A stretch of DNA of 64,000 bases from Halorussus rarus (GCF_003369835.1 NZ_QPMJ01000002.1:1364001-1428000); one strand, 5' to 3'; positions 1 to 8,829 are shown, numbered from the stretch's first letter. Notes: generated by a model from the letters alone, not told the origin. Numbers and translations: made by a program.

Positions 1-955
1 GGTCCCGGATCACGTCGTTGACCCGGTTGAGTCGCTCCAGGGTGGCGACGTGGTCCTCGAGTTCGGCGGCGCGGTCACGGAGGTCCGCCTCGCGCTCGAC
101 CCGGTCGAGCGCGGTCTCGACGTCGGCCGCGAGCAGCGAGAGGACGCGCACGTCGTCGCGGTCGAAGGCGTCGGGCGCGGTCGCGCCGCTCACGATCACG
201 CCGTACGAGCCGACCGGGATGGCGACGAGGCTCCCCAGCGGCGTCCCCGAGTCGGCCGCGGCCGGGTCGGACCGGGTGTCGTCGCAGACGAGGCGCTCCT
301 GGGTCTGGTAGACGTCCCACAGGACCGTCCGGTCGTCCGGGAACAGCGAGCCGGAGTCGGCGGCGACCTGTGGCACGTCGGGCGTGTGGGAGACGGGCGA
401 GAGCCGCCCCTCGTCGGAGTCGTAGAGGTACGCGGTCGTGTGAAGGTGCGGGAGCACGTCGTCCGCGGTCGCCATCGCGAGGTGGCAGACGCCGTCCGCG
501 GTCTCGACGGCGGTGAGCGACTGGGCGAACCGGTGGAGCGCGGACAGCCGCCGCTCCTGACGCTGGCGGTCGGAGACGTCCCGGAGGATGCCGGTGAAGA
601 ACCGCTCGCCGTTCGCGGTGAACTCGCTGAACGAGACGCTCAGCGGCACCGCCGAGCCGTCCTTCCGCTCGCCGGGGAGCCGGGCGTCGGTCCAGTCGAG
701 GGCGCGCTCGCCGGTCTCCAGGTAGTCGGCCAACCCCTCGCGGTGTCGGTCGGCGAATTCGGCGGACATGATCAGCGATAGCGGCTCGCCCTCGAGTTCG
801 TCGGGCGAGTAGCCGAGGATCGACTCGACCGCCGGGTTCGCGAACCGGACGGTGCTCTCGGCGTCGATGGTGAGGATGCCGTCCGACGTGGTGTTCGCGA
901 GCGCTCGCAGCTGGGCGCTCGCGGGAGGGGCGACCGAGCGCGTTGTCCGTTCCAT
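1..955 (-). CDS. Bat-like PAS/GAF sensor regulator (3' end beyond window)
   Basis: The frame runs from an ATG at 955 off the left edge, so only the N-terminal ~318 residues are present. Residues ~12-125 form a PAS domain (ILTIDAESTVRFANPAVESI, then GYSPDELEG and a closing FTGILRDVSDRQ). Residues ~140-290 look like a GAF domain, followed by a heptad-like helix. This order matches the haloarchaeal bacterio-opsin activator (Bat) family, whose members normally end in a BAT domain and an HTH_10 DNA-binding domain; those would lie outside the window. A TATA-like patch lies at about 970-979. The role would be a cytoplasmic sensor controlling transcription; the signal is unknown. Confidence 0.8.
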   Translation of the reverse strand, partial: MERTTRSVAPPASAQLRALANTTSDGILTIDAESTVRFANPAVESILGYSPDELEGEPLSLIMSAEFADRHREGLADYLETGERALDWTDARLPGERKDGSAVPLSVSFSEFTANGERFFTGILRDVSDRQRQERRLSALHRFAQSLTAVETADGVCHLAMATADDVLPHLHTTAYLYDSDEGRLSPVSHTPDVPQVAADSGSLFPDDRTVLWDVYQTQERLVCDDTRSDPAAADSGTPLGSLVAIPVGSYGVIVSGATAPDAFDRDDVRVLSLLAADVETALDRVEREADLRDRAAELEDHVATLERLNRVNDVIRD

Positions 956-1185
956 CGTATCGCAGCGCTGTTATTTACCGTAGGGGACGTCGATAGAAAA
1001 AGCACACGGCCGAGGAACGCGAGTCCGACCCCGCCGGCGAGCGGGACGGCCCGTCGGTGAGCGCGTCCGACCGCTCTTTGCAGGCGGGCAGGACGGTCTC
1101 TTCGGGGCCGAGCGACGGGGCGTTCGAGCGAGCCAACGGCGCGCCGTCGGCTCGTCGCTCTCACACGCGCACGCGCCCGAACGGG

Positions 1186-1197
1186 TCTTTTTTATGC
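1186..1197 (+). promoter_or_regulatory. TATA-like promoter element of pcn
   Basis: A T-rich stretch (tcttttttatg) is centred about 30 bases before the pcn ATG at 1222, in an otherwise GC-rich region. The spacing suits a leaderless or near-leaderless archaeal transcript. Confidence 0.55.
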
Positions 1198-1221
1198 CGG
1201 GGGTTCGTACCTCCGGCCAAG

Positions 1222-1965
1222 ATGTTTAAGGCTATCGTGAGCGCCGACACGCTCAAGGACACTATCGACTCCGTGAGCGTGCTGGTGGACGAGTGCAAGA
1301 TCCACCTCGAAGAGGACGGGCTGGCTATCCGGGCGGTCGACCCCGCCAACGTGGGGATGGTGGACCTCGAACTCGACGCGGCCGCTTTCGAGTCCTACGA
1401 GGCCGACGGCGGCATCATCGGCGTGAACCTCGACCGGCTCGAGGACATCGCGGGGATGGCGAGCGGCGACCAGCCGGTCCACCTCGAGCTCGACGAGGAG
1501 ACCCGCAAGCTCCACATCCAGATCGACGGGCTGGAGTACACCCTGGCGCTCATCGACCCCGACTCCATCCGGCAGGAGCCCGACATCCCGGACCTCGACC
1601 TCCCGGCCGAGATCGTCGTCGAGGGCAAGGACATCGACCGCTCGGTGACGGCCGCCGACATGGTCAGCGACCACATCGCGCTGGCGGTCGACGCCGACGC
1701 CGAGACGTTCGTCGTCGAGGCCGAGGGCGACACCGACGACGTCCGGCTCGAACTCGACCGCGAGGACCTGGTGGACCTCCAGGCCGGCCCCGCCCGGTCG
1801 CTGTTCAGCCTCGACTACCTCAAGGACATGAACAAGGCCATCCCGAAGGACGCCGAGGTCACCATCGAACTCGGCGAGGAGTTCCCGGTCAAGCTCCACT
1901 TCGACATCGCCGAGGGCCAGGGCAACGTCACGTTCATGCTGGCGCCCCGCATCCAGAACAACTGA
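1222..1965 (+). CDS. pcn: DNA polymerase sliding clamp (PCNA)
   Basis: A 247-residue protein of normal archaeal PCNA length. It begins [20 protein letters not shown] and carries the characteristic PCNA stretch with [15 protein letters not shown], then [11 protein letters not shown] near the interdomain region and a C-terminal [14 protein letters not shown] forms a trimeric ring that tethers replicative polymerase and other DNA enzymes to DNA. The frame is open upstream to 1057, but the ATG at 1222 gives the conserved N-terminus and sits 30 bases after a TATA box. The protein is very acidic, as expected for a halophile. It appears monocistronic. Confidence 0.97.
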   Translation: MFKAIVSADTLKDTIDSVSVLVDECKIHLEEDGLAIRAVDPANVGMVDLELDAAAFESYEADGGIIGVNLDRLEDIAGMASGDQPVHLELDEETRKLHIQIDGLEYTLALIDPDSIRQEPDIPDLDLPAEIVVEGKDIDRSVTAADMVSDHIALAVDADAETFVVEAEGDTDDVRLELDREDLVDLQAGPARSLFSLDYLKDMNKAIPKDAEVTIELGEEFPVKLHFDIAEGQGNVTFMLAPRIQNN

Positions 1966-2065
1966 GCGCGCCCGCTCGGACTCTCTCCTTCCGACCGACT
2001 CCCGACTCTCGCCGGCTGTCCAAGCAACAGAACTATCACGATTTCGGCCGTCGGGGGCGCCAAGC

Positions 2066-2299
2066 ATGGACGAGAGCGAATTCGACGAGCTCGTCTCGTC
2101 GCTGACGCCGTACGAATCGGCCGACACGGTGAACACGTACCGCAACACGGTCAGCATCGCGTGTCCGGCCTGCGAGGAACCGTTCGACGACCTGGTCGTC
2201 TGCGAGGGCGAGTACGACAGCCTCGAGCTGAGCAAGGTGCTCGACCTCTGCGTGACGACCGTCGACGACGACGTGCTGCTGTTCACCCACCAGCACTGA
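2066..2299 (+). CDS. Small haloarchaeal zinc-finger-like protein
   Basis: A 77-residue acidic protein with a CPAC pair near residue 32 and single cysteines later (VVC near 45, LDLC near 60), so a metal site is possible but incomplete. The HQH end adds potential ligands. It resembles short conserved haloarchaeal proteins of unknown function. It lies 100 bases after pcn in the same direction, separated by its own AT-richer patch, so it is probably transcribed separately. No function is assigned. Confidence 0.7.
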   Translation: MDESEFDELVSSLTPYESADTVNTYRNTVSIACPACEEPFDDLVVCEGEYDSLELSKVLDLCVTTVDDDVLLFTHQH

Positions 2300-2346
2300 T
2301 CGCAGAATCGTCGTCGGTCCCGCGGAGTCGGCACCGAGCCGCCGCG

Positions 2347-2937
2347 CTACAGGCTCCGGTCGATGACCGCCTTCGCGGCCTCGGCCTTCTCCTTCCAGCC
2401 GTAGCCCGACTCGTAGACGTGGCGCTTGCGGTTGACGAGCTCCTGGGGCGAGGCCTCCTCGAACCCGCCCCGGGTCCACGTCCCGGTGTCCCGGAGCCAG
2501 TCGACGACGCGCTCGCGGGTCTCCTCCCACGAGAGGCCGACCATCTCGTACCAGGCGATCATCGCGAACACCGCGTTGTCGTGGGCGCCCGGCACCGACC
2601 CCTTCTCGGCGACGGTCTTGATGGGCTCGACGGTCGGGTCGGTGACGTGCTCCTTGTACTCGGCGGCGGTCAGCAGTTCGAGCTGGCCGTCCTCGGTCTC
2701 CAGCACCCGCTGCTCGTGTCGGAGCCGGTCGAGCGCGGACTTGTGGAGGCTCGACCACCGGCCGTGGACCGCCTCGGGGAGCGCGTCCTCCGGCAGCGCG
2801 GTGCCCGACAGCACCGCCAGGACGTCGGTGTAGGCCTTCTCGATGTCGGCCCGCGACGCGCCCTCGAACCCGCAGTCGGGGCCGTGGAGGCTCGTCGTGG
2901 TCCGGCAGTCGGGGCAGGGGTAGTCGAACCGCGGCAC
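2347..2937 (-). CDS. Conserved haloarchaeal protein with N-terminal Cys motif
   Basis: I do not recognise a named family. The protein begins with a CPDC motif (PRFDYPCPDCRTTTSLHGPD) and a second cysteine in DCGFEG, suggesting a small metal-binding head, followed by an alpha-helical ~150-residue body without clear membrane segments. I chose the GTG at 2937 (196 aa) over the ATG at 2988 because the conserved-looking sequence starts there and a TATA-like patch (agttttgta on the coding strand) lies roughly 25-30 bases upstream. The alternative start adds 17 residues. It is convergent with the small gene ending at 2299. Confidence 0.65.
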   Translation of the reverse strand: MPRFDYPCPDCRTTTSLHGPDCGFEGASRADIEKAYTDVLAVLSGTALPEDALPEAVHGRWSSLHKSALDRLRHEQRVLETEDGQLELLTAAEYKEHVTDPTVEPIKTVAEKGSVPGAHDNAVFAMIAWYEMVGLSWEETRERVVDWLRDTGTWTRGGFEEASPQELVNRKRHVYESGYGWKEKAEAAKAVIDRSL

Positions 2938-3030
2938 GACTGGGAGTGTGTCGCCGGTGGTACAAAACTGGTCTGATTCGGCTCGCACGGGAGCCGTGGA
3001 TGGAGAAACCTGGGCCCCGGCAGCGACGAG

Positions 3031-3663
3031 TCAGGCCCGGACCAGCGCCCGCACCAGCGCGAGACCGTCCGAGAGCGGCAGGGCGGTCGTCGGCGCGTCG
3101 GTGCGCTCGGCCCACCGCCGGTAGGCGTCCCCGTCGGGGAAGGCGTGGACGTAGGGGCAGAGCGCCCCGTAGGTCGCCTCCGGCGTCACGGCGGCGTCCG
3201 GGTCGGTCTCGGCGACACCGAACGACAGCACGGCGTCGGCGGGGTCGGTCTCGATGCGCTCCCGGGTCACCCGCGAGGCGACCGTCTCGCCCGTCTCCGG
3301 CCCTTCGGAGCGCACCGCGACCGTTCGGTCGCCGTCACCGCGCACCTCGGGCAGGAACGGGAGCATGAACGCGTCGAGGACGCAGACGAACCGGTAGGTC
3401 TCGGTCCCGGTCGCCGCCTCGACCTCGGCGCGGTGGCGCCCCTCGTCGTCGTGGCAGAGGTCGGCGAGGGCCGGCGGCCAGTCGTCGCCGAACGCCGCGG
3501 CGACCGCGTCGGTCCACTCGCCGAGCGTCTCGGGCCGGTCGTCGGTCCCGAACAGCGACCGGAGGTTGTCGGCGATCTCGGACGGGAGTCGTCGGTCGAG
3601 GACCGCGTCGCCGTCCGCCGTCTCGGTACTCGCGTCGGCAGCGGTGGAATCGGATTCCGACAT
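3031..3663 (-). CDS. MerB-like (alkylmercury lyase family) protein
   Basis: This 210-residue protein resembles organomercurial lyases. It has RFVCVLDAFMLPF with Cys94 and Asp97, the same Cys-x-x-Asp spacing as MerB Cys96/Asp99, and a later CPYVHAFPD with Cys169, corresponding to MerB Cys159. The central RTVAVRSEGPETGE strand also fits. In known MerB these residues cleave the C-Hg bond. The first ~25 residues are an Asp/Thr-rich tail. A GTG at 3666 could also start it. It is transcribed divergently from an HxlR-type regulator. No mercuric reductase or transporter is next to it, so the substrate is uncertain. Confidence 0.7.
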   Translation of the reverse strand: MSESDSTAADASTETADGDAVLDRRLPSEIADNLRSLFGTDDRPETLGEWTDAVAAAFGDDWPPALADLCHDDEGRHRAEVEAATGTETYRFVCVLDAFMLPFLPEVRGDGDRTVAVRSEGPETGETVASRVTRERIETDPADAVLSFGVAETDPDAAVTPEATYGALCPYVHAFPDGDAYRRWAERTDAPTTALPLSDGLALVRALVRA

Positions 3664-3680
3664 CACTCTTGCTTTGAATA

Positions 3681-3736
3681 CCGAAGTTCTTATACTGTCG
3701 AGTCCGAAGTAATAGACCGACTTCGAGGAACCGAAG
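3681..3736. promoter_or_regulatory. Divergent promoter with CCGAAG repeats
   Basis: The 75-base gap between the MerB-like gene and the HxlR gene contains a minus-strand TATA box (agtataagaa, 3687-3696, ~28 bases before the 3663 start) and a plus-strand AT patch (gtaatag, ~3709-3715, ~27 bases before 3739). CCGAAG occurs at 3681, 3704 and 3731. The last copy pairs with CTTCG at 3721-3725 as an inverted repeat directly before the regulator start. This is a candidate operator. Confidence 0.45.
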
Positions 3737-3738
3737 CT

Positions 3739-4098
3739 ATGGCCGACGAATCACCGGAGTTCGACCCCGCGGACGACCCCGCCTGCTACTGCCGCCTGGG
3801 CGGCGTGATGGACCTGCTGAGCAGCAAGTACGCGATGCAGGTGCTCTGCGTCGTGCACGCGACCGGGCCCGCCCGGTTCCGGGAGATAGAGTCGCTGCTG
3901 GGCGACGCCAGCACGTCCACGCTGTCGGCGCGGCTCGACGACCTGGTCGCGGCCGACCTGCTGACCCGGACCCAGTACGACGAGATTCCGCCCCGGGTCG
4001 AGTACGACCTGACCGCCGACGGCCGGGAGCTCGCCGAGCGACTCGGTCCGGTGCTGGAGTGGGTCGACGAGCGTGAGGGGTCCGTCGGGGAGAATTAA
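3739..4098 (+). CDS. HxlR-family winged-helix regulator
   Basis: This 119-residue protein has the HxlR layout: CYCRLGGVMDLLSSKYAMQV (helix 1, with a Cys pair), then RFREIESLLGDASTSTLSAR as the recognition helix region, then VEYDLTADGRELAERL in the wing and C-terminal helix. HxlR proteins bind DNA as dimers and often sense reactive or thiol-modifying compounds through N-terminal cysteines. It is divergent from the MerB-like gene and overlaps its promoter, so control of that gene and of itself is likely. Start chosen at the ATG 27 bases after the TATA-like patch. Confidence 0.9.
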   Translation: MADESPEFDPADDPACYCRLGGVMDLLSSKYAMQVLCVVHATGPARFREIESLLGDASTSTLSARLDDLVAADLLTRTQYDEIPPRVEYDLTADGRELAERLGPVLEWVDEREGSVGEN

Positions 4099-4122
4099 GG
4101 GCCGGGGTTGCGTGGTCCGACC

Positions 4123-4563
4123 ATGGACGGAACCGGAACCATCGAGGCCATCCACCTCGCGCCCGAGTCGGGCGAAGCCGTCGAGCCGGTCGAATCGGTC
4201 GAGGCGCTCGCCGGCCGGGGGCTGCGCGGCGACCGCCACTTCGGCGGCGACGGCGGCGACCTGACCCTCATCGAGGCCGAGGCGGTCGAGGCCGCGGCCG
4301 AGGACGCGGACATCGACCTGGGCGACGGCGCACACCGCCGGAACCTCACCACCCGCGACGCCGCGCTCAACCACCTCGTCGGCGAGAGGTTTCGAATCGG
4401 CGAGGTCGTCTGCGAGGGCGTCGAGCTCTGCGAACCCTGTAGCCACCTCGAATCGCTCACCGCGGACGGCGCGGTGTCGGCGCTGCTCCACCGCGGCGGC
4501 CTCCGCGCCGACGTCGTGGAGTCGGGCGAGATCTCGGAGGGCGACGCGCTCGAACCGCTCTAA
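4123..4563 (+). CDS. MOSC domain protein
   Basis: A 146-residue stand-alone MOSC domain: GRGLRGDRHFGG near residue 32, GDLTLIEAEAVEA, the RRNLTTRD segment, and the sulfur-carrier cysteine region ELCEPCSHLESL near residue 105. MOSC domains bind molybdenum cofactor or transfer sulfur. An in-frame TTG at 4108 exists, but the ATG at 4123 is preceded by an AATTAAG box ~28 bases upstream. It lies 24 bases after the HxlR gene with its own promoter, and is convergent with the reductase gene that follows. Confidence 0.85.
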   Translation: MDGTGTIEAIHLAPESGEAVEPVESVEALAGRGLRGDRHFGGDGGDLTLIEAEAVEAAAEDADIDLGDGAHRRNLTTRDAALNHLVGERFRIGEVVCEGVELCEPCSHLESLTADGAVSALLHRGGLRADVVESGEISEGDALEPL

Positions 4564-4592
4564 GGCAGTCCTGCGGCGGTCCGCCGACTACA

Positions 4593-5642
4593 CTACCCGT
4601 ACCCCTCGCTCTCGACCCACCGTTCGGGTACGCCGACGCTCCGGACCGCGTCGAGCAGGCCCTCGACCATGACGTTGGTCCCGCAGGCGTACACCTCGAC
4701 GTTGTCGGGGTCGATGCGGGCGTCGACGTCGTAGTTGGGCGAGCGCTCGGCGACCTGCCGCATCCCGGGCGGGAGGTCGGCGTCCGCGACCGCGTCGTCC
4801 GCGACGTACTTCAGCAGGGTCTGCTGGACGTAGGCGGTCTCGCCCTCCCAGTCGGTGAGGTACTCCTCGCGGGAGAGGGTGGGCACGAAGTGGAAGTTGT
4901 CGCGCTCGTCGTCGAGGCGCTCGAACTCCTCTCGGTAGGCCACGTCGTCCTTCCACCCCGTGCCGAGGAACAGCCAGAGGTCCCGCTCGGCGCCGCCGAC
5001 CTCGTCGCGGCCCTCCTCGAAGGTGTAGTCGATCATGCTCCGGAACGGCGCGACCCCGGTCCCGGTGCAGAGGAACACCATGTCGCGCTCGGAGGGCTCC
5101 TGGAGCGTGAAGTCGCCGTTCGGCCCGCGGAGCGTCACGTCCTGGCCGACGTCGACGTCGTCGCAGAGGTCGCTGGTCAGCGTGCCGCCGGGCACCCGCC
5201 GGACGCACATCTCGATGGCGTCGTCGTTCGGCGAGCAGGCCACCGAGTAGGGCCGGGGCGTGTCGTCGTACCGGAGCGTGACGTACTGGCCTGGCGCGAA
5301 CTCGATGTCGGTCTCGTCCTCCTGGAACCGGACCCGCATCAGCGACGGGAACTCGCGCTGGGCCCGCCGCCGGAGCGTCGAGATCTTCTCGGTCAGCGCG
5401 TTCGAGGGGTCGTGGCCGTCCCACGCCTCCCGGAGTCGCCCCCAGTCGATGCCCTCCGCGTCTCCGGCCTCGTCCAGGAGTCCGTCCTCGTCGAGGTTCC
5501 GCAGCGTCTCGCGGACCTCCTCGGCGACCGCCGCCCGCCGGTCGCGGTCCATCGGCTCGGCCACCACGACCTCCGCCCCCTCCGTGATCATCGGTAGCGT
5601 CTCGGCCGCCTCGTGCTGAGAATTGTGCTCCCGAGTGGTCAC
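4593..5642 (-). CDS. FAD-dependent ferredoxin/NAD(P)H oxidoreductase
   Basis: A 349-residue flavoprotein of the ferredoxin-NADP reductase superfamily. The N-terminal ~95 residues are family-specific and acidic. The FAD-binding beta barrel shows RPYSVACSPN near residue 130 and GPNGDFTL. The nucleotide-binding half shows FLCTGTGVAPFRSMID near residue 190, LFLGTGWKDD, and the C-terminal EVYACGTNVMVEGLLDAV. It should pass electrons between NAD(P)H and a soluble carrier. The start is a GTG; a CTTAATC box lies ~27 bases upstream, which fits a leaderless message. Confidence 0.85.
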   Translation of the reverse strand: MTTREHNSQHEAAETLPMITEGAEVVVAEPMDRDRRAAVAEEVRETLRNLDEDGLLDEAGDAEGIDWGRLREAWDGHDPSNALTEKISTLRRRAQREFPSLMRVRFQEDETDIEFAPGQYVTLRYDDTPRPYSVACSPNDDAIEMCVRRVPGGTLTSDLCDDVDVGQDVTLRGPNGDFTLQEPSERDMVFLCTGTGVAPFRSMIDYTFEEGRDEVGGAERDLWLFLGTGWKDDVAYREEFERLDDERDNFHFVPTLSREEYLTDWEGETAYVQQTLLKYVADDAVADADLPPGMRQVAERSPNYDVDARIDPDNVEVYACGTNVMVEGLLDAVRSVGVPERWVESEGYG

Positions 5643-5726
5643 ACCGGGTAGTAGGGTCCCAGCCGATTAAGTCGGGCGGCGGGGCCCGGAGCGGCCCGCA
5701 TCGGTTCGCCGACGCCGGCGCGCCGG

Positions 5727-6527
5727 TCAGTTCCAGGCCGCGCCGTCGGGGTCGACCAGCCGCTCGCGCTCCTCGATTGCGTCGATGCGGGCGACCTCCT
5801 CGGCCGAGAGGTCGGGCGGGTCGAAGTTGGCCCGGAGGTGGGCCTCGCCGGTCGCCTTCGGGATCGGGACCACGCCGTCGCGCTGGCGGAGCCACGCCAG
5901 GCTGACCGCCTCCGGCGTGGTGCCGCGGTCGGCCGCGATGTCGGCCAGTACGTCGACGTCGCCCGCCTCGCCCTGCATCAGCGGCGCGTACGCGACGACG
6001 GTGACGTCGCGCTCGCGGCAGTACGCCAGCAGGTCTTCCTGCGGGAGCAGCGGGTGCATCTCGACCTGGTTGGCGACGACGGGCGCGTCCAGGATCTCGC
6101 GGGCCTCCTCGAGCAGGTCGGTCGTGAAGTTGCTGACCGCGACGTGCCGGGTCTTGCCCGCCTCGCGCAGTTCGTCGAAGACCGGCAGGGTCGCCTCGGC
6201 GTCGTAGGCGTGCGTGGGCCAGTGAACGTAGAGCAGGTCCACGGCGTCCGCGCCGAGGCGTTCGAGGCTCCGGTCGGTCGTCTCGCGGACGTCATCGGGC
6301 GCCAGATTCGAGGGGTGGACCTTCGTCGCCAGGAAGACGTCCTCGCGGGGCGCGTCGCTCGTCGCGATGCCCTCGCCGACCGCGGCCTCGTTGTCGTACA
6401 TCTGGGCGGTGTCGAGGTGGCGGTAGCCGATTTCGAGGGCGGTTCGGACCGTCTCGGCGCACCGGTCGGGGTCGTCGTTGCCGGACGTGCCGAGGCCGGG
6501 ACTCGGGATCGCGGCGGTCTCGTCCAT
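5727..6527 (-). CDS. Aldo/keto reductase
   Basis: A 266-residue AKR. The motifs in order are GYRHLDTAQMYDNEAAVGEG (catalytic Asp/Tyr), FLATKVHPSN (Lys), DLLYVHWPTH (His), VAVSNFTTDLL, NQVEMHPLLPQ, and VVPIPKATGEAHLRANF for NADPH binding. These are the complete tetrad and cofactor signatures. It reduces carbonyls with NADPH; the physiological substrate is unknown. The ATG at 6527 is preferred to one 13 codons upstream because it starts at the conserved N-terminal strand. The gap to the next gene holds divergent promoters. Confidence 0.93.
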   Translation of the reverse strand: MDETAAIPSPGLGTSGNDDPDRCAETVRTALEIGYRHLDTAQMYDNEAAVGEGIATSDAPREDVFLATKVHPSNLAPDDVRETTDRSLERLGADAVDLLYVHWPTHAYDAEATLPVFDELREAGKTRHVAVSNFTTDLLEEAREILDAPVVANQVEMHPLLPQEDLLAYCRERDVTVVAYAPLMQGEAGDVDVLADIAADRGTTPEAVSLAWLRQRDGVVPIPKATGEAHLRANFDPPDLSAEEVARIDAIEERERLVDPDGAAWN

Positions 6528-6625
6528 ACCCCGACCACCGGCCAGACGGTGAAAAGCGTTGGTCAAGGGGAACGCGTCCCCGGTGAGAAGGCAACATTTG
6601 AATACGGGGGCCGCGACGAGGGGGT

Positions 6626-6775
6626 ATGGCAGACGAGGTGGCCGCTATCGAACGCTGTGCCTACTGTCGCGGGTACGTCCCGGTGACGCACGTCGACATC
6701 CCGGCGCGGCGGACGGACGCCCCGCTCCGGGCGCGGGTCGCGGTCTGCGAGAACTGCTTCGGAGACGGTCGCTGA
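6626..6775 (+). CDS. 49-residue zinc-finger microprotein
   Basis: A short gene from ATG 6626 to TGA 6775. The protein has two CxxC pairs (ERCAYCRGYVP near residue 11 and AVCENCFGDGR near the C-terminus) separated by a basic linker, the layout of a single zinc knuckle. A TATA-like ATTTGAATAC lies ~25 bases before the ATG. Haloarchaea encode many such microproteins; a few in this class affect regulation and swarming, but nothing here indicates the function. Confidence 0.75.
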   Translation: MADEVAAIERCAYCRGYVPVTHVDIPARRTDAPLRARVAVCENCFGDGR

Positions 6776-6841
6776 CACCGTCTCCGGGCTGTCGAGCGGT
6801 CGGGCGCGGCGCGTCCGGGCGCCGTTGCCGCGCGCCGACCG

Positions 6842-7135
6842 CTACTGGGTCACTTCGATCTCGTCCGTGACGTACTCCGCCTCCCACTCTCGGCGGGACT
6901 CGATCTCGCGCTCGCCGCGGTTGTTCAGGGTGTAGAAGTTGGTCCGACGGTCGCGCTGGCCCTTCTCGACGAGCCCCTTGTCCACGAGCGTGTCCAGGTT
7001 GGGGTAGAGCCGCCCGTGGTGGATCTCCTTCTCGTAGTAACCCTCGAGTTCGTCCTTGATGGCGAGGCCGTGCGGGTCGTCCAACCCCGCGACGACGTAC
7101 AGGAGGTCGCGTTGGAAGCCGGTAAGGTCGTGCAA
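6842..7135 (-). CDS. PadR-family transcriptional regulator
   Basis: A PadR winged helix of 97 residues: HDLTGFQRDLLYVVAGLDDP, then HGLAIKDELEGYYEKEIHHG (recognition helix), RLYPNLDTLVDKGLVEKG and RRTNFYTLNNRGEREIE (wing). I chose the TTG at 7135 because the conserved N-terminus starts there and a TATA-like ttattagattatgg lies ~27 bases upstream on the coding strand. An ATG at 7222 would add 29 residues that read like promoter sequence. It probably controls its own promoter or a distant target; no neighbour is an obvious target. Confidence 0.88.
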   Translation of the reverse strand: MHDLTGFQRDLLYVVAGLDDPHGLAIKDELEGYYEKEIHHGRLYPNLDTLVDKGLVEKGQRDRRTNFYTLNNRGEREIESRREWEAEYVTDEIEVTQ

Positions 7136-7485
7136 GGTTATCTCCCTCTTCTTCAAAGAGAAGCCATAATCTAATAAGTGTTCGGGCGGAGCTGAAATAA
7201 TTCCTCGCGTGATAGAGTGCAAGAAGTGTCAGACACACATTTGGTATTCGTCATTTACCGATTCGAATTGTTTGGTCGCGGGGGCGATTAGATCGGTACT
7301 CGACCGCTCACTCCGGAAATCGGCGGTAGCACGTAGCATCAGTGGTCGCTCTCGACCGGTGCCGACCTGCGAGCGACGGGACCGGCGGGGACCGCGAGTC
7401 GGTGAACTGCCCCGGCCGGGTAGCGCACTCACCAGTTGGCGAATCGACTATTATCCGCCGGAGACGGATTCATTCGACTCGAGGA

Positions 7486-8829
7486 CTACCCCGACGTCGG
7501 CCCCGACTCCCGCCCGTCGACCGGCGAGGCGACCGCCCGGACCGCCGCGACGGCGGCGAGGAAGACGCCGCCGAGGACGCCGACCGCGACCAGCGCGGTG
7601 GTCGCGTCGGCCACTGCGCCCCCGAGCAGGTACAGCGGGAGTCTGACCAGCGCGTAGGCCATCGACGCCGCGCTCAGGACCGTGGCGCGGCCGACCGACC
7701 TCACCTCGTCGTTGAGGTGGTGGGTGACGATGGGGTGGAGGAGCGACCGCGACCCCTTCAGGACGAAGAACGCCGGGAACGCGAGCAGCGGCCACGCGAG
7801 CGGCGCGACCAGCGCGACGCCGAGGACGACCGGGACCGCGAGCACCGCGCCGCGGACGCCGAGGCGGTCCCGCACCGCGCCGGCGTAGTAGGCCGCCATC
7901 GCCGAGACGCCCGCGAACGCGGCGTACAGCAGCCCCATCGACGCGACAGGGACGCCGAGCGCCCGGGTGCTGACCGGCTGGACGTAGGTGTCGACCGCCC
8001 CGACGACGCCGAAGAACAGCGCGGCGTACGCGACGAACCACCGGAGTCCCGGGCGAGTCAACTGCTCGCGGAGCACGGGCAGCGCCTCGCGGACGGTGAA
8101 GGTGTCGTCGCCGGCGTCGCCCGTCGCACCGTCGTCCATCTCGTCGCCTTTCGGTCTGGCGCTATTCGTCGCACCGTCATTCGTCCCGTCGCCGGCGCCG
8201 CCCACATCGCCCGTCCGGTCGCGGTCGGCGTACTGCGGGTTCTTCGGGAACGTCAGCAGGACCAGCACGCCCGCGCCGTTGAGGACGCCGGAGGCGAGGA
8301 ACGGGTAGACCGGGTCGAGGCTGTAGAGGACGCCCCCGGCGAGCATGGTGAGCACCGTCACGGCCCGGTTGACCGACTCGCCCCGGCCGCGGACGTGCGC
8401 GAAGCGGTCGGCCGCGAGCCGGGCGTCGAGCGTCTCGTAGAGCCAGGCGTCGCCCGTCCCCGACCGGAACACCAGCGAGAGCGTCCAGAGGACGTACAGC
8501 GCGGCGAGCCCGAGGTACGAGCCGACGACCGCGAATCCGAGGATGGAGAGGGTCATGAACGCGGAGCTCGCCAGCAGGCTGGCCCGCCGACCGATGCGGT
8601 CGCCGAGGTAGCCGGTGGGGATCTCGCCGACCACGGTCAGCACGGCGTACAGCACGCTCAGCGACGCGATGGCGGTGTAGTCGAGGCCGCGGTCGAGCAG
8701 GAAGAGGGTGAAGATCGGCGAGAAGAAGCCGAACGAGACGGTCGCCTGGTAGCAGTAGTACTGCAGGACCGGCGAGTCCGGAAGCCGGTCGAGCGCGAGC
8801 GACGGGGGCCTGGGCGCGCGGTCGGGCAC
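7486..8829 (-). CDS. Major facilitator superfamily transporter
   Basis: A ~447-residue membrane protein with about 12 hydrophobic segments. The loop after TM2 carries the MFS motif A, GEIPTGYLGDRIGRR, and an equivalent GAVRDRLGVRGAV sits in the second half. A long Asp/Gly-rich cytoplasmic loop separates the halves (roughly residues 215-265). I prefer the GTG at 8829, which is ~27 bases after a CTTTTCC patch and begins close to TM1. A TTG at 8901 would add 24 low-complexity residues. Substrate unknown. Confidence 0.85.
   Translation of the reverse strand: MPDRAPRPPSLALDRLPDSPVLQYYCYQATVSFGFFSPIFTLFLLDRGLDYTAIASLSVLYAVLTVVGEIPTGYLGDRIGRRASLLASSAFMTLSILGFAVVGSYLGLAALYVLWTLSLVFRSGTGDAWLYETLDARLAADRFAHVRGRGESVNRAVTVLTMLAGGVLYSLDPVYPFLASGVLNGAGVLVLLTFPKNPQYADRDRTGDVGGAGDGTNDGATNSARPKGDEMDDGATGDAGDDTFTVREALPVLREQLTRPGLRWFVAYAALFFGVVGAVDTYVQPVSTRALGVPVASMGLLYAAFAGVSAMAAYYAGAVRDRLGVRGAVLAVPVVLGVALVAPLAWPLLAFPAFFVLKGSRSLLHPIVTHHLNDEVRSVGRATVLSAASMAYALVRLPLYLLGGAVADATTALVAVGVLGGVFLAAVAAVRAVASPVDGRESGPTSG

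Noticed and set aside
4588-5895. Long minus-strand frame overlapping the flavin reductase gene
   Set aside because: It is Arg/Gly/Pro-rich, the typical out-of-frame product of GC-rich coding DNA, and overlaps a gene with complete FAD and NAD motifs.
7223-7485. Possible small gene between the PadR and MFS genes
   Set aside because: Frames on both strands have no conserved pattern, codon bias or promoter spacing; treated as intergenic.
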